The notes below the pieces were generated by a model. That model made no database searches. It was not told the origin of the DNA and saw only the letters and a program-made list of their open reading frames with translations. DNA of 64,000 nucleotides. Origin: Motacilla alba alba (taxonomy: Eukaryota > Chordata > Aves > Passeriformes > Motacillidae). Each line of letters starts with the position of its first letter. The first letter of the stretch is position 1. A program made the translations under genes and the position numbers. This document shows positions 52,974 to 62,729 of the stretch, piece by piece. The stretch covers positions 33,384,911 through 33,448,910 of the forward strand of contig NC_052046.1 in assembly GCF_015832195.1 (NCBI RefSeq). The letters run 5' to 3'.

Positions 52974-53344
52974 TGGGCTTGCTGTTTCTCCCCGAAGCCA
53001 GTGCTAATGGGGTGCCCGCCTTCCTGAGAGCATCTCCTCTCTCAGGATGGTCTGAGCCAGCCCCCACAGCTCACCTTAACTTCAGGCCCAGATATTGTAA
53101 TAGCAAGACGCCAGTAAAACAAAGAAGGCTCTCCGCTTGGGTAGTCCAGTTGGGTTTATTGAAGGATAATCCAAAGGTCCAGGGCAGGAGGGTTCAGAAA
53201 AAGGGCTGGAGCACAACCTCGACTGAAGGGTCCAGGAACAGAGGAGCACAGGAGGGAGGGCAACAAATTTCTGCTGCTGCCTGCTGCCCCGAACCAAGGA
53301 GTATAGCAGGCGCAGGCCCTGCAAACCTGCCTTGGCGTTCAGAG

Positions 53345-53665
53345 GCAGAATGCTGAGTCAGGATGACTGAACAATAGGAGCCCCTCTCTCCTGCTTTCGG
53401 ACCCTGGCTTATCTTTCTGTAAGGCTATAGGTCACTTTCCTTTAACCCTTACCATTGGACAATTCTCAATCCTCCCTTGCCCTATATAAACCCCTGTTTC
53501 TGCCCGGCTCATCAGAGCTGCTGTCCCTGAGACCCTTCGAGACACTCCGTGGAAGAGCTACGAAGAAGACCAATAAAGACATCGTCTTGGAACCTCACAC
53601 AGCGCTCTCCTCTCTTTCCTGGTCTTCCGAATGCCTGCTGCATGCCCCAGCCGAGCCTAGCAAGC
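53345..53665 (+). repeat. LTR D: plus-oriented LTR inside the 3' LTR of B
   Basis: It has a TATA box (CCTATATAAACCCC at about 53,481) and AATAAA (53572-53577) spaced as in an LTR, oriented opposite to the host LTR. A promoter layout like that of LTRs A and C (TATAAACCCCTG then CGGCT) supports this. No flanking duplication was found, so the limits are approximate. Confidence 0.5.
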
Positions 53666-53670
53666 TTAAG

Positions 53671-53719
53671 AGCTGAAATCACTCATGAGCTGAGAATCAC
53701 TAAAGCTGAATATCACTAA
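53671..53719. repeat. Three tandem 16-17-bp units in the LTR B/D region
   Basis: Three successive imperfect copies of AGCTGA..ATCACT.A at 53671-53687, 53688-53703 and 53704-53719. They could be U3 enhancer-type repeats of LTR B or part of LTR D. Confidence 0.75.
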
Positions 53720-54173
53720 GGGCTTGCTGAGGCGTAGGCTGAAGGCACTGCCAGAGCTTGGGCTGATTAGCCCCCCTCAGAGCTATGCTATCTGGCTTTG
53801 ATGCAGCTCCTGGGTACACCCCATAGCCCAGCCAGCAGCATTAAAGGAGGGGCCAGGGTACATAACCAAGGGAGAAGGGGAGGGTTCAGTAGCTCCAATA
53901 AGGGAGAAGGAGGGAAGGAGAACCAGGGAAGATTGACAAGGGTTCTTCCAATGGGGAGCAGAGCAGGGGTGGTGCTAACAAGGGAGCCAGTGGGAACACA
54001 GAGCTGGCAGAAGTTTCTAGAACAGGGGAGTGGGTAGCAGCAGATTGACATGTACTCGTTTGCATCAACACGAACAGCAACTTGGGAAATTGAAACACTC
54101 TCTCACTCTAACTTAAACAAAGGTATTTTCCCAAGGCATGCTATTTCTATCTTCTCTTAAGCTGCCTCCCACA

Positions 54174-54187
54174 TCTCCCCCCTTTTT
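54174..54187 (-). other. Polypurine tract of provirus B
   Basis: On the minus strand AAAAAGGGGGGAGA directly precedes the TGTGGG start of the 3' LTR, the expected plus-strand primer position. It lies inside the end of the env reading frame. Confidence 0.85.
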
Positions 54188-55771
54188 GTTTATTAAAAAT
54201 ACTTCACCAATGCTCTTCTGGATGGCCCTTTTAAAACAACTCATGGCTATCATCACAATGGCAATGATTATGCATATAATGCACTAAACTCCTAAGAAGA
54301 GGTTCAGCCCACCCAGGAATGTCCCACTGTGAGAACAGTTTATCAACTGCATCTGCTCTCTTGGTCTCTGTAAACAAAGTCTTTACTTTACATGTTCTTG
54401 AATTTCCTGTATGTTGGCTTGGATTGATGTACTGTGAGATGACAGGTTAAAACAGCACAGTCCATCAAATTCTTCGCATCCATGGCCGTGGGGGAGCAGC
54501 AGATAGTCGATGGCCGCTCTTGTTTTGTAGTGTGGCTTGCCTAGTGGTCTCCTTGTCTGCCAAGAGATCGGATAGAGCGGCGGACATAGCGTTGGCCTGC
54601 TTGCTAAGCTAACACCCCAGGTGAGAAAGCTCACCGAGGGCCTTCCCTGCTACAACCTAAGGTAGAAAGATGGATACAGCGACCCTCTTTGGTTTTACTC
54701 CAATCATAAAATTTGTCATCACAATTTGGATCAAATCATGTGTAATCTCTTTTTTGGCGGGCCAATTGTTTCTCACGGTGCCAATTCATAATTTGTGTAG
54801 TGTTCGGGGTGAGGGTAGTAAGCTGGCCAAGGCTGCAGGGGCCCCCTTTGATCTTAGAGGGAATCCCTGCCCGCACCCTGCAAATAAGAAACACTCCTCT
54901 GGGGAGCACCCTGGGAAAGGGAGAGGACTTGGATACCGTGTTGCTGGTATAATTGCACCATGTCACTATGTTGTATCTTTTGTTGTGAGGCGACACATTT
55001 TTTACCTCTTGCCTCTGGGAGTCAGGCCCAATTGGTTGTCTATTTCTGTACTGAAAATGGATACAGTAAGTGGCCTGGAAGGAGCTCAGTATGTCCAATT
55101 CCTGAGGCTCCTGTGGTGCATGTGGTAGGATCCCCATCCAATTGTCCCAGGTGTCCACCGGGTTAGGCTTCTTACCTGTAAAGGGATAGTCATTTGGCGA
55201 CAGGCGACATCCCTACCAGGCAGGTGGACAGTGGGTCCCTTACGCTTCCCATGGCCAAGCAGAAATTTTCTTGTTGCAGTGACTTCACTAGAGTGACCCA
55301 CATGTTCCCCTGTGGTTTAGGGACGATCCAGCCTATAGTCACATTCATACAGGCAAGAGTGGCAAGGACAACCGCAGTGCTGGCGTTGCTTGCACCTTGG
55401 CGGAGCATTCCCAGGATTACTTGGATGAAGGCCATAATCTTCGCTCCCCTACTGTTGGTGGTCTTCTGTAGATGATAAAGATAGGTTTTTAGCATACTTT
55501 CTGGTTTTAGCGTGTGCCCCCACACTATCAACGCAATTCCCCCATAACTCCAAGACTCCCCCTTCTTTTTCCCAAAAGAGGGGGATGAGGTAAGTATAGA
55601 ACGTAAGTGGGTATGGAAAACGAGGGTTATTGATGACAAAATGGGGGAAAGGGTAAGGGAACATCTGCACTTGAGGTAACATTTGCCATAGGAAAAGGCA
55701 TGTATCTGCGTGTAATTAAAGTTCTTGTAATGATGTTGGGCAAGATGAACTTTTTCTTTCTTCTTTTCCAC
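54174..55771 (-). pseudogene. env remnant of provirus B (SU and TM)
   Basis: SU begins with a hydrophobic signal-like stretch (STAVVLATLACMNV) and ends at a furin-type site RQKR (about 54,745). TM contains [15 protein letters not shown] and the CX6CC motif CEEFDGLCC (54452-54478). A membrane anchor (CIICIIIAIVMIAM, about 54,245-54,286) and a short cytoplasmic tail run into the polypurine tract. Stops after the SU N-terminal part (55,190), shortly after the cleavage site (54,736) and after the TM ectodomain (54,383) break the frame. The CX6CC motif is a hallmark of gamma/alpha-type envelopes with disulfide-linked subunits. Confidence 0.8.
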
Positions 55772-58488
55772 TAAACTGCTGCTTCCGTAGCATGTTCTGA
55801 ATCGCTATCAGGTTGGCTCTGCAGAGCCGGAGGTTCATCAGATTTGCTATCAAGGTATGGCTTCATGAATCTGCCCGGGATCCACCGAGGTCCTTCCCCT
55901 GCTGAGACACAAGCATACCCTCTCCCCCAAGTTATGAGAGGGTATGGTCCCTTAATATTTTTGGATTCAGGGTCCCGAACTAGGACTGGTGGTCTCTGCT
56001 TGAGGTGGGGTAGGTGTTATTATGAAAATGCCTCAGGATCGGAGGGTTGGGTTCCCTCTGCTAGCAGTTCATGAAGTTGAGGACATACAGGGTTTTACAA
56101 AGCCGCTGTGCAGGAGGTATGTCTAGCATGGAGTCGCTTTGCTGTTCTAACAGTTTTTTGATTTCTTTGTGCGCCCTCTTGACAATGGACTGGCCGTTTG
56201 GATTGTGGGGGATGCCGGTGGTATGGGCAATCCCCCACTGTTGTGCAAAGTCCCTGAAGGACTTAGAGGTGTATGCTGGTCCATTGTCTGTTTTTAAATT
56301 TTTTGGGACGCACAAGGTCGCAAAAGCCATGTAGAAATATTTAATCGTGTCTTTGGCTTTTTCCCCTGTGTGGACGGACGCAAACACTGCTCCTGAGAAC
56401 GTGTCCATGGACACGTGGATATACTTCAATCTACCAAAGGGAGGGAAGTGTGTCACATCCGATTGCCATAATTCCAAGGCGCCTAAACCACACAGGTTCA
56501 TGCCCACTGCCATGGTTGGTAATTAGAAAGATTGGCAATTGGGGCACATTGCCACGACTGCTCTGGCCTGTTCTCTAGAGATCTTAAACTGCTGGCTCAG
56601 AGCGGGGCCGTTCTGGTGGTAGAACTGGTGGCTTAGTTGTGCCTGTTGAAATATGTCTGGTATTGTGTGTATTTGATTGGGCACAGCTGCCGCCATTGCT
56701 AACATGTCAGTCTTTCTGTTACCTTCAGCAATGGGCCCAGGTAGGTCCGTGAGAGACCGGACGTGCAAGATATGAAATGGTTGCTCTCTGTGGGAAAGTA
56801 GCCAAATTAATTCTGAGACCAAGCTGAATAATTTTTTGTTTTGTACTTCTTTGAGCAGGGCATGTTCTACCCATTCATACCCCGGCCACATATGCTGAAT
56901 CAGTTACTAGATTCAAAGGCTGTTGGAATTTGCAGAATGCTCTCACAACCGCAGCAAGTTCTGTGATCTGAGGGGAACCTTCAACCACCTGGACATTGGA
57001 TTGCCACTTTCCAGTGTCTGGATCCCTCCATGTAAACACTGACTTGTGGGACTTCCCCGACCCGTCAGTGAATACTGTGAGAGTGTTCTTAATTGGGGTT
57101 TTGCTTTGGTATGATTTTGGGGCCAAATGCAGACTATCCTTAAACAACTTGTGCTTGGGATAGTGGATCAAAATCTGGCCAGGGTAGCTGTCTATAGCAA
57201 TTTGGATATGTTCGTTGTTTTGTATTAGAGTGTCCAATTGGTCCAAATTGTATGGTAGACAAATGCACGCCAGCTCACAAGCCACTAGCATTTTAAGGCG
57301 GTGATGGGCCTTAATGACCAGCTGGACGACCAATTCCTGTGGAGGAGTGACCGTCTTCTGTGGCTGATACGGGAGAAACAGCCCCTCTATAATGAGCAGC
57401 GGGTCCTATGATGTGGAATCCTATTGAAAGATTAGAGCATGGTAACGTGGAGCCTTACCTAGGACTGTGACGTTGAGTGGGAGGGACCGGTCCACACGAT
57501 GTGCCTGCTGAGACTCTACAGCAGCCGCAACCCTCTCCAGGGCCTGTCGTGCCTCAGGTGTCAGGATTCGGGCGAAGGCGAGGTCGCTGTCACCATGGAG
57601 GAGATCGAAGAGGGCACCAGCTCCTTGGTGGTCAGGCCCAGGAGAGGTCGGATCCAGGTGATGGTACCGCAGATCTGCTGCAGGTCTCGCAGGGTGTGTG
57701 GGTTGTCACGGATGGCTAGGTGTTGGGGTGTGACAGTCCTCTCCATGATGCGGTGTCCTAGGTATCTCCAGGGACTTGAAAGTTGTATTTTGTTCGCTGC
57801 AATTTGAAAGCCTGCTTGTTCGATGGCTGAAACTGTCTTATTTAGGATAGCCTTTAGGTAACAGCCCATTGCTGCGCACACTAAAATATCGTCCATACAA
57901 GGGTATATTATAGCATCCGGGAACAGTTTCCTCACTGGGGACAGGACTTTGGCCACAAAAGTCTGGCAGAGCACATGGCTGTTTTTCATGCCCTGCGGCA
58001 AAGTGACCCAGTGGTATTTTTTGTATGGCTCCCTTTGGTTAATTGATGGTACAGAAAACGCGAACCTGGGAGCATCTCTGGGATGCAGCAGGATGTTAAA
58101 GAAGCAGTCCCTGATGTCAAGGACTGCCACCTGCCAATCCCTTGGGAGCATAGAAGGGGAGAGAAGGCCGGGTTGCAGGGGGCCCATGTCTTCTAGAATA
58201 GCATTTGGCCTTATGCAAGTCTTGGAGCAGCTGCCACTTCTCTTTGCCTGGTTTCTTGATGACAGAAACAGGGGTGTTCCAAGGGCTGGTTGATGGAACG
58301 ATGTGCCCCAGATGTAGCTGCTCCTCGACTAATTCATTGAGCACTTGTAATTTGATGTCAGGGAGGGGCCACTGCTCCACCCACACCGGTTCATGGGATT
58401 TCCAGACAAGGGGTGGGGTGGTGCGCTCCGCAGTGGCCCATGCTAAAAATCCCAGGTGGGATTTGGGATGTCTAAACCGGCCCCCCAT
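55771..58488 (-). pseudogene. pol remnant of provirus B (RT, RNase H, integrase)
   Basis: RT: motif [13 protein letters not shown], motif B LPQGMKNS, motif C CMDD (first residue changed, both aspartates kept). Frame changes occur near 58,205 and 57,620. RNase H has FTDGSG, ELAAVV and VTDSAYVAG, with a stop near 56,875. Integrase keeps the HHCC zinc motif (HQFYH to CPNC, 56,530-56,640) and core aspartates (WQSDVTHF, KTDNGPAY). The catalytic glutamate position reads K in NPNGQSIVKRAH. The C-terminal domain follows with WGRGYACVSAGEGPRWIP, and the frame ends at TAG 55771-55773, overlapping env. Confidence 0.88.
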
Positions 58489-59315
58489 TGGGATAGTACG
58501 TCCCGGCCCAAAATTTTATTTCCAGTGGTAATAAAAGGTATTACTGTCGCTATTTGCCCCTCCGGCCCCTCTATGCTTACCAGGCATTCACTCCGCAGAG
58601 AGTTGACAGCTCCACCGATCCCAGAAACTGTGCCACAAGGGGGGACCAACTTCCAGTCGCGGGGCCACTTTGCCTTCGGGATTATGGTGACATCTGCGCC
58701 CGTGTCTGCTATAAATGTCATCTCAAACGACTTGTTCTTGTGGGTGACAGTGGCCTGGAAGTTCAGCCTGTCCCTGCTGAGGAGCTGAGAAAAATATATG
58801 TTAGTGTCTTTTGAGTCGGACTCCATGTCCTCTCCCGGCAAGATATACATTTCCGTGAATGGTGAGTGTTTACACAGAGTGAAGGGGGGGTTGGTGCCCA
58901 TAATAGTTACTGTGATCTCTTGGAAAGGGGCCAAGGTGATTACTCCAGGTGCGACTGTTATTTCATCAGGAGTATGTTTCCTGTCCCCCAGCAGAAGTAT
59001 TTCTATGTACCGGTTGTGATAAGGTGGTTCTGGAAAACCCGCTGGTATCTTCACCAAGTCCTCGTCCGGCAGCAGTATGTGGATTGAGCTGCACAGGACT
59101 CTGCACATACTTGGGTCTAGTTGATTTGTCCTCCGGAAGTGCAGAAGCCTGTCCTCGTGAGATTGAGTCTCGGAAATGATCCGTCCAGGAATTGGGTCTC
59201 CTGGATGGTAGGGAGACCCTGGGACGGAGGCGCTGGCCGTCCACTTGTTGTCACGCGCAGGGCCGGGGCGCACTCTGCCATCCGTTTCCTGGATGGTATA
59301 GTTCCCTGGTTCCAA
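58443..59315 (-). pseudogene. dUTPase-like plus protease frame (pro) of provirus B
   Basis: One open frame of 290 codons overlapping the gag end in the -1 frame, as in betaretroviruses. The N-terminal half resembles dUTPase in order (VAPGVITLAPFQEITVTIMG, then FTEMYILPGE) but lacks the canonical catalytic motifs. The C-terminal half is an aspartic protease with ADTGADVTII and GIGG. It ends at TAG 58443-58445; just before it GGATTTT (58446-58452) could serve as a pro-pol slip site. The frame itself is intact; I call it a pseudogene because the provirus is dead. Confidence 0.8.
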
Positions 59316-61209
59316 GGTGCACGAGGGGACGTGGCAAAGGACAAGGACGTGTGGGACGAGATGCGGTTTTCCGACAGGGGGAACGGGCAGTTGGCCAGGA
59401 TGTGGCCAAACTGCCGGTAATTAAAACACTGTGTACTGTGAAGTGTCACCATGGCCTCACCCACTCCTTTGCTTACAGCTTCTGCCACTGTACTTTCAAT
59501 GGATGTGGCTTTGCAGCATGCTGACACCATCTGCGCAATAGTTGGTTCTGGATCTTGGGGCAGGGCCCGTAGGATTTTTTTTGTCTCGGGGTTGGAGTTT
59601 GACATTGCTAATTTACACAACAGCTCATCTCTGGCCTCTGCGTGATGGATTTGTCTCTCCACAGCCTCCCTAAGGTGGTCTATGAATTTAATGAAGGGTT
59701 CTTCCATCCCCTGGTGGATAGTGGAAAAACTCTGGAGCGGAGCCGAACTGTATGATATTTTTAGAAGAGTTGAGCTGTCTTTGCTGCTGCCTTTATATCA
59801 TTGAGTACATCCGCAGGCAGTGTGGCCTATTCTTCGGGCTGGTCAAACACCCCCTCACCAGAAAAGGCATTCATGGCATCATCGCCTAATTCCTCCACCT
59901 GATGTTTTTTGACTAACGGATCTAACAGTTTTTTCCACTGAGTCTCCCAGAGCATAAACTCTGTGGGAGACAACAGTGCTGTCACGATATATCGTAAGTC
60001 ATGTGGAATAAGCGTGTGCCCAGTAAAAGTTAAATCTAATAAATTTTTGAAATATGGGGACCCCCGTCCATAGTCCTTAGCTGCCTTTCTTAGTTCCTTG
60101 ATTTCTGTATACGGGATTTGTTCCCACTGCGTGTTGCCATGCCTCGATAGGATGACCGGGGCCACCACCCGGTCGAGCTCCCGCGCAAGTTCCAAATCCC
60201 CATCCTTCACCGCTTCCTCTCTGATTCGCACCCAGCTCCCACCTGGCATGGTATTATAGCCAGGGACGCAACGGTCCTCATCCTCATTGGAAGATGAGTC
60301 CATGCGAGCCAGAGCGCAGAGCCTCTGGTTGACCGGCTTTGCCCAGTGACAGGGGCTCCGGCCGGCCAAGATGGCCAGCTTCCGGTCACGCCTACTTACG
60401 GTCCTAGTGTCGTGGGAACCGGAAGGGGCCGGAGGCAGAGGGGCATGGCCTGATGGAAGGCCGGACCCACCCGCAGAAGACCCGCCCATGGGAGGAGTGA
60501 GTGGAGTGGGAGTGACAGAGGGGGTGGAACCCGCCGCTGGGGGCATCGACGCGATGACTGGGGCGGGGCCCGATGCAGGGAGAGCACACGTCGTGATGGG
60601 ACGGACTATGGAGGGGGGAGGAGGTATCATTTAGCGCGCTTTGGTGATCGGCCATGTGATCTGTGCCATTTTGTGTGGCGCACTTCGAATTTAACAAAGT
60701 GGGATTATAACCGGGAACCAGGGACTTACGATTTGGGGTGCAAGGAAGGTCCAGGCTGGGGTGGCCAGTCCCAGGCTGATGGAGGGACTGAATGGGGCAG
60801 GAGGCAGCAGGGAGTAGGTGACAGCCCTGTGCCCTCGGGCAGGATCTGTGTCCTGCTCCACTTATAGGGGAAGAGGGAATAGGATTGGGGGAGGCGGAAC
60901 ACAGGGGAGGAGAACTGGGGACCACAACTTTCTCCCTTTCCTTAACCAATTTCAAAATCGAGTCAAACAAACGATAAAATCTCCCAACCTTAAAACTCCC
61001 CTGAACTTGCTGCTGGTAGATACACTTCCCCACTTCGTTCCAAAAAGAAATGGAATTGATGTCTTCCTGGGAAATCTCGGGAAAATGTTTAAATAAAAAT
61101 TTAACAAAAGCCCTTACTTCCCTTTTCCTATAAGAAACATTCCCAGAATGAGTGTGGCCTGAACTTGGAGATACATCTCCCTCTGGGCAAGGGAAAGTTT
61201 TCCCCCCAT
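59117..61209 (-). pseudogene. gag remnant of provirus B
   Basis: It starts at ATG 61209 with MGGK, a myristoylation-type N-terminus. Matrix sequence (FPEISQEDINSISFWNEVGK) is followed by a Pro/Ser-rich region with a frame change near 60,630. Capsid follows (IPYTEIKELRKAAKDYG, LSPTEFMLWETQWKK), with TAG at 59827-59829 and a further break near 59,760. The major homology region follows (IHQGMEEPFIKFIDHL), then a single zinc knuckle CFNYRQFGHILANC in which the second cysteine is tyrosine. The frame ends at 59117. Confidence 0.85.
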
Positions 61210-61567
61210 TGCCCTAACTTTTCCCCACGAGGCAAAAGGTTAACTTAAAAAGAAACGCGCCCGAGCCTGGACGCCACTCCCGGCGTCAATGTACTCAAAA
61301 CTCCAGAAGGGTCGTGTGAATAGAAAAGCACCTCCTGAGGTAGGCGTCCTCCACCGGTTTTTCTGGGTTGTCGAAGTCCCTACCTGGGACAGCACCTTGT
61401 CGATGATTCCCAGTAGGTTGCTGGAGGGCCAGGTAGCACAGTCTTCTGCAGCTGAAGGTACAATCCTCCCTTGGGCTGGCTCCAAACGGCACTTAAATCC
61501 AGACACAGGAACTCCACAGGAATCCAGCGCTGAGGAGACACTCAAAGAGACCTGGACAACTGCCCAG
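61210..61567 (-). other. 5' leader of provirus B
   Basis: Untranslated leader between the primer binding site and the gag ATG, where splice donor and packaging signals normally lie. One plausible donor, CAG|GTAGGG, occurs at about 61,382. It is not otherwise interpretable by eye. Confidence 0.5.
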
Positions 61568-61585
61568 GTCCCTGTTTGGGCGCCA
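61568..61585 (-). other. Primer binding site of provirus B, tRNA-Lys3 type
   Basis: On the minus strand TGGCGCCCAAACAGGGAC, separated from the LTR end CCCACA by GT. It matches the tRNA-Lys3-type primer site used by several beta- and lentiviruses with one difference. Confidence 0.85.
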
Positions 61586-61587
61586 AC

Positions 61588-61669
61588 TGTGGGCTCGCTG
61601 TTTCTCCCTGAAGCCAGTGCTGACGGGGTGCCCGCCTTCCTGAGAGCGTCTCCTCTCTCAGGGAGGTCT
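61588..61669 (-). repeat. Remnant of the 5' LTR of provirus B (end of U5)
   Basis: 82 bp matching the first part (plus strand) of the 3' LTR at 52974. It is cut at GGTCT by the insertion of LTR C. Confidence 0.85.
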
Positions 61670-62304
61670 TGTTGTGGTGTGTCATTTTTATTGTGTATTA
61701 TTTAAAGTTTGTATGTTCTGTTCACCCCTGTTATATGGTTCTGCCCTGGTTCTCCCCTCCCCATCAGTTCATGCCAATCCCCTTACCTCTACCCCAGTTG
61801 TCCTAATTTGTGCTAATTCATTACTGTAACCCCTCCCCAGACCCCTATCCATCACTCAGCAGCCCCTCCCCTTGTTCCCAGCGGCCCCTCCCCTTGTTTT
61901 ACTGTTCCTGTCGAGTGATTGGATTAGGAACCGAGGGTCGCCCCCAGTTTAAATGTATTTGTTACCCCAGGAGTCACTCCTTTGTATACCCCCACCACCC
62001 TGTTTCCCAATTGGAGCTTGGTCCAGCTCTGCCCCTGTTCTCCTCCCCCTTTATAAACCCGTGTAACCCCTCCCTCTGGGTCTTCGCCCGGCTGGTTCCC
62101 CTGGAGTTCAATAAACCTGGACTTTTGCCCCTGGACGGAGTCCCTCTTTTCTTCACTTTGCCACCACTGCCTCTAGATATTCCAGCTAGGCACCCTCTGG
62201 ACACAGCAGTGCATCCGGAGAGTGCCCCCCCGTGCTGGCTGTGTTGGGGCTAGCGGCCGTCGATCCTGCTCCCCCAGCTGGGAGCAGAAGGACACAGAGC
62301 AGCA
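61670..62304 (+). repeat. 5' LTR of provirus C
   Basis: 635 bp from TGTTGTGGTG to GAGCAGCA. TATAAA lies at 62052-62057 and AATAAA at 62110-62115. It is similar along its length to LTR A, with scattered substitutions and small indels. Confidence 0.9.
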
Positions 62305-62307
62305 GCT

Positions 62308-62325
62308 TGGCGCCCAACACGAGGC
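62308..62325 (+). other. Primer binding site of provirus C, tRNA-Lys1,2-like
   Basis: TGGCGCCCAACACGAGGC, three bases after the LTR end. It shares its first 11 bases with the tRNA-Lys1,2-type site and differs at three later positions. Confidence 0.75.
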
Positions 62326-62729
62326 TTGAGGGCATCCCCAGACCCCACAGCTGGAATTTAGCAGAGGAGCTGAGGAGTTTTGTCTCTCGTTGCCTGTGCT
62401 TGGATTCCTCGGCTGTCAAGCTACCCCTCTTCGTTGAGCAGACTCTATTTTAAGGGTGGTGTTCCGAGAGGGGAGGGAACGGTAGCTCCTCCAACACCCG
62501 AGGAATCGTTCCCTGGCAAGGACCACTTTCCTGGATTTCCCCCCCCCCACCCCCCTCCCCACACCAGACGAGGGTGAGCACCCCCTTTGAGCCATCTTGG
62601 AGAAGGTCCCCCTCCCCCTGACTTTCTGGTTTCACCCAGGATTAGCTAGGGTCAGGACCGGTTGCAGGAAGCTTTTTAGTTGCCCCTTTTCATTTTTATC
62701 TGGGAAGTGGATTTTGTGGGGTTTCGGGC

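Larger units (their letters stand above)
52974..54173 (-). repeat. 3' LTR of provirus B (contains LTR D)
   Basis: On the minus strand it begins TGTGGGAGGCAGC immediately after the polypurine tract and ends at AAGCCCA. The 5' copy ends with the exact inverted repeat CCCACA; here the outermost two bases do not match, so the boundary is good to a few bases. The polyadenylation signal TTCAATAAACCC is at about 53,154-53,165 and a TATA-like CTATAC lies near 53,300. The first about 85 bases on the plus strand match the 5' LTR remnant at 61588-61669 nearly base for base. Confidence 0.8.
52974..61669 (-). mobile_element. Provirus B: ERV with beta-like gag-pro-pol and CX6CC env
   Basis: A nearly complete provirus on the minus strand: 5' LTR remnant (61588-61669), primer binding site, leader, gag, dUTPase-like/pro, pol, env, polypurine tract and 3' LTR. 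Its left end lies in the integrase of A. Its right end is cut by LTR C within U5: the 3' LTR of B reads on after GGTCT, whereas the 5' copy passes there into TGTTGTGG of LTR C. All genes carry frameshifts, stops or active-site changes. Confidence 0.87.

Noticed and set aside
58456..60634. Plus-strand open frames across provirus B (for example 58456-58788, 59121-59524, 60371-60634)
   Set aside because: They are antisense shadows of the gag and pro frames, which are supported by motifs on the minus strand.
48322..62304. LTR A and LTR C as the two LTRs of one provirus
   Set aside because: Both are followed by 5' features (primer-site sequence and gag capsid), so both are 5' LTRs of separate insertions. 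The sequence just before LTR C is the minus-strand LTR of B, with no polypurine tract of A.
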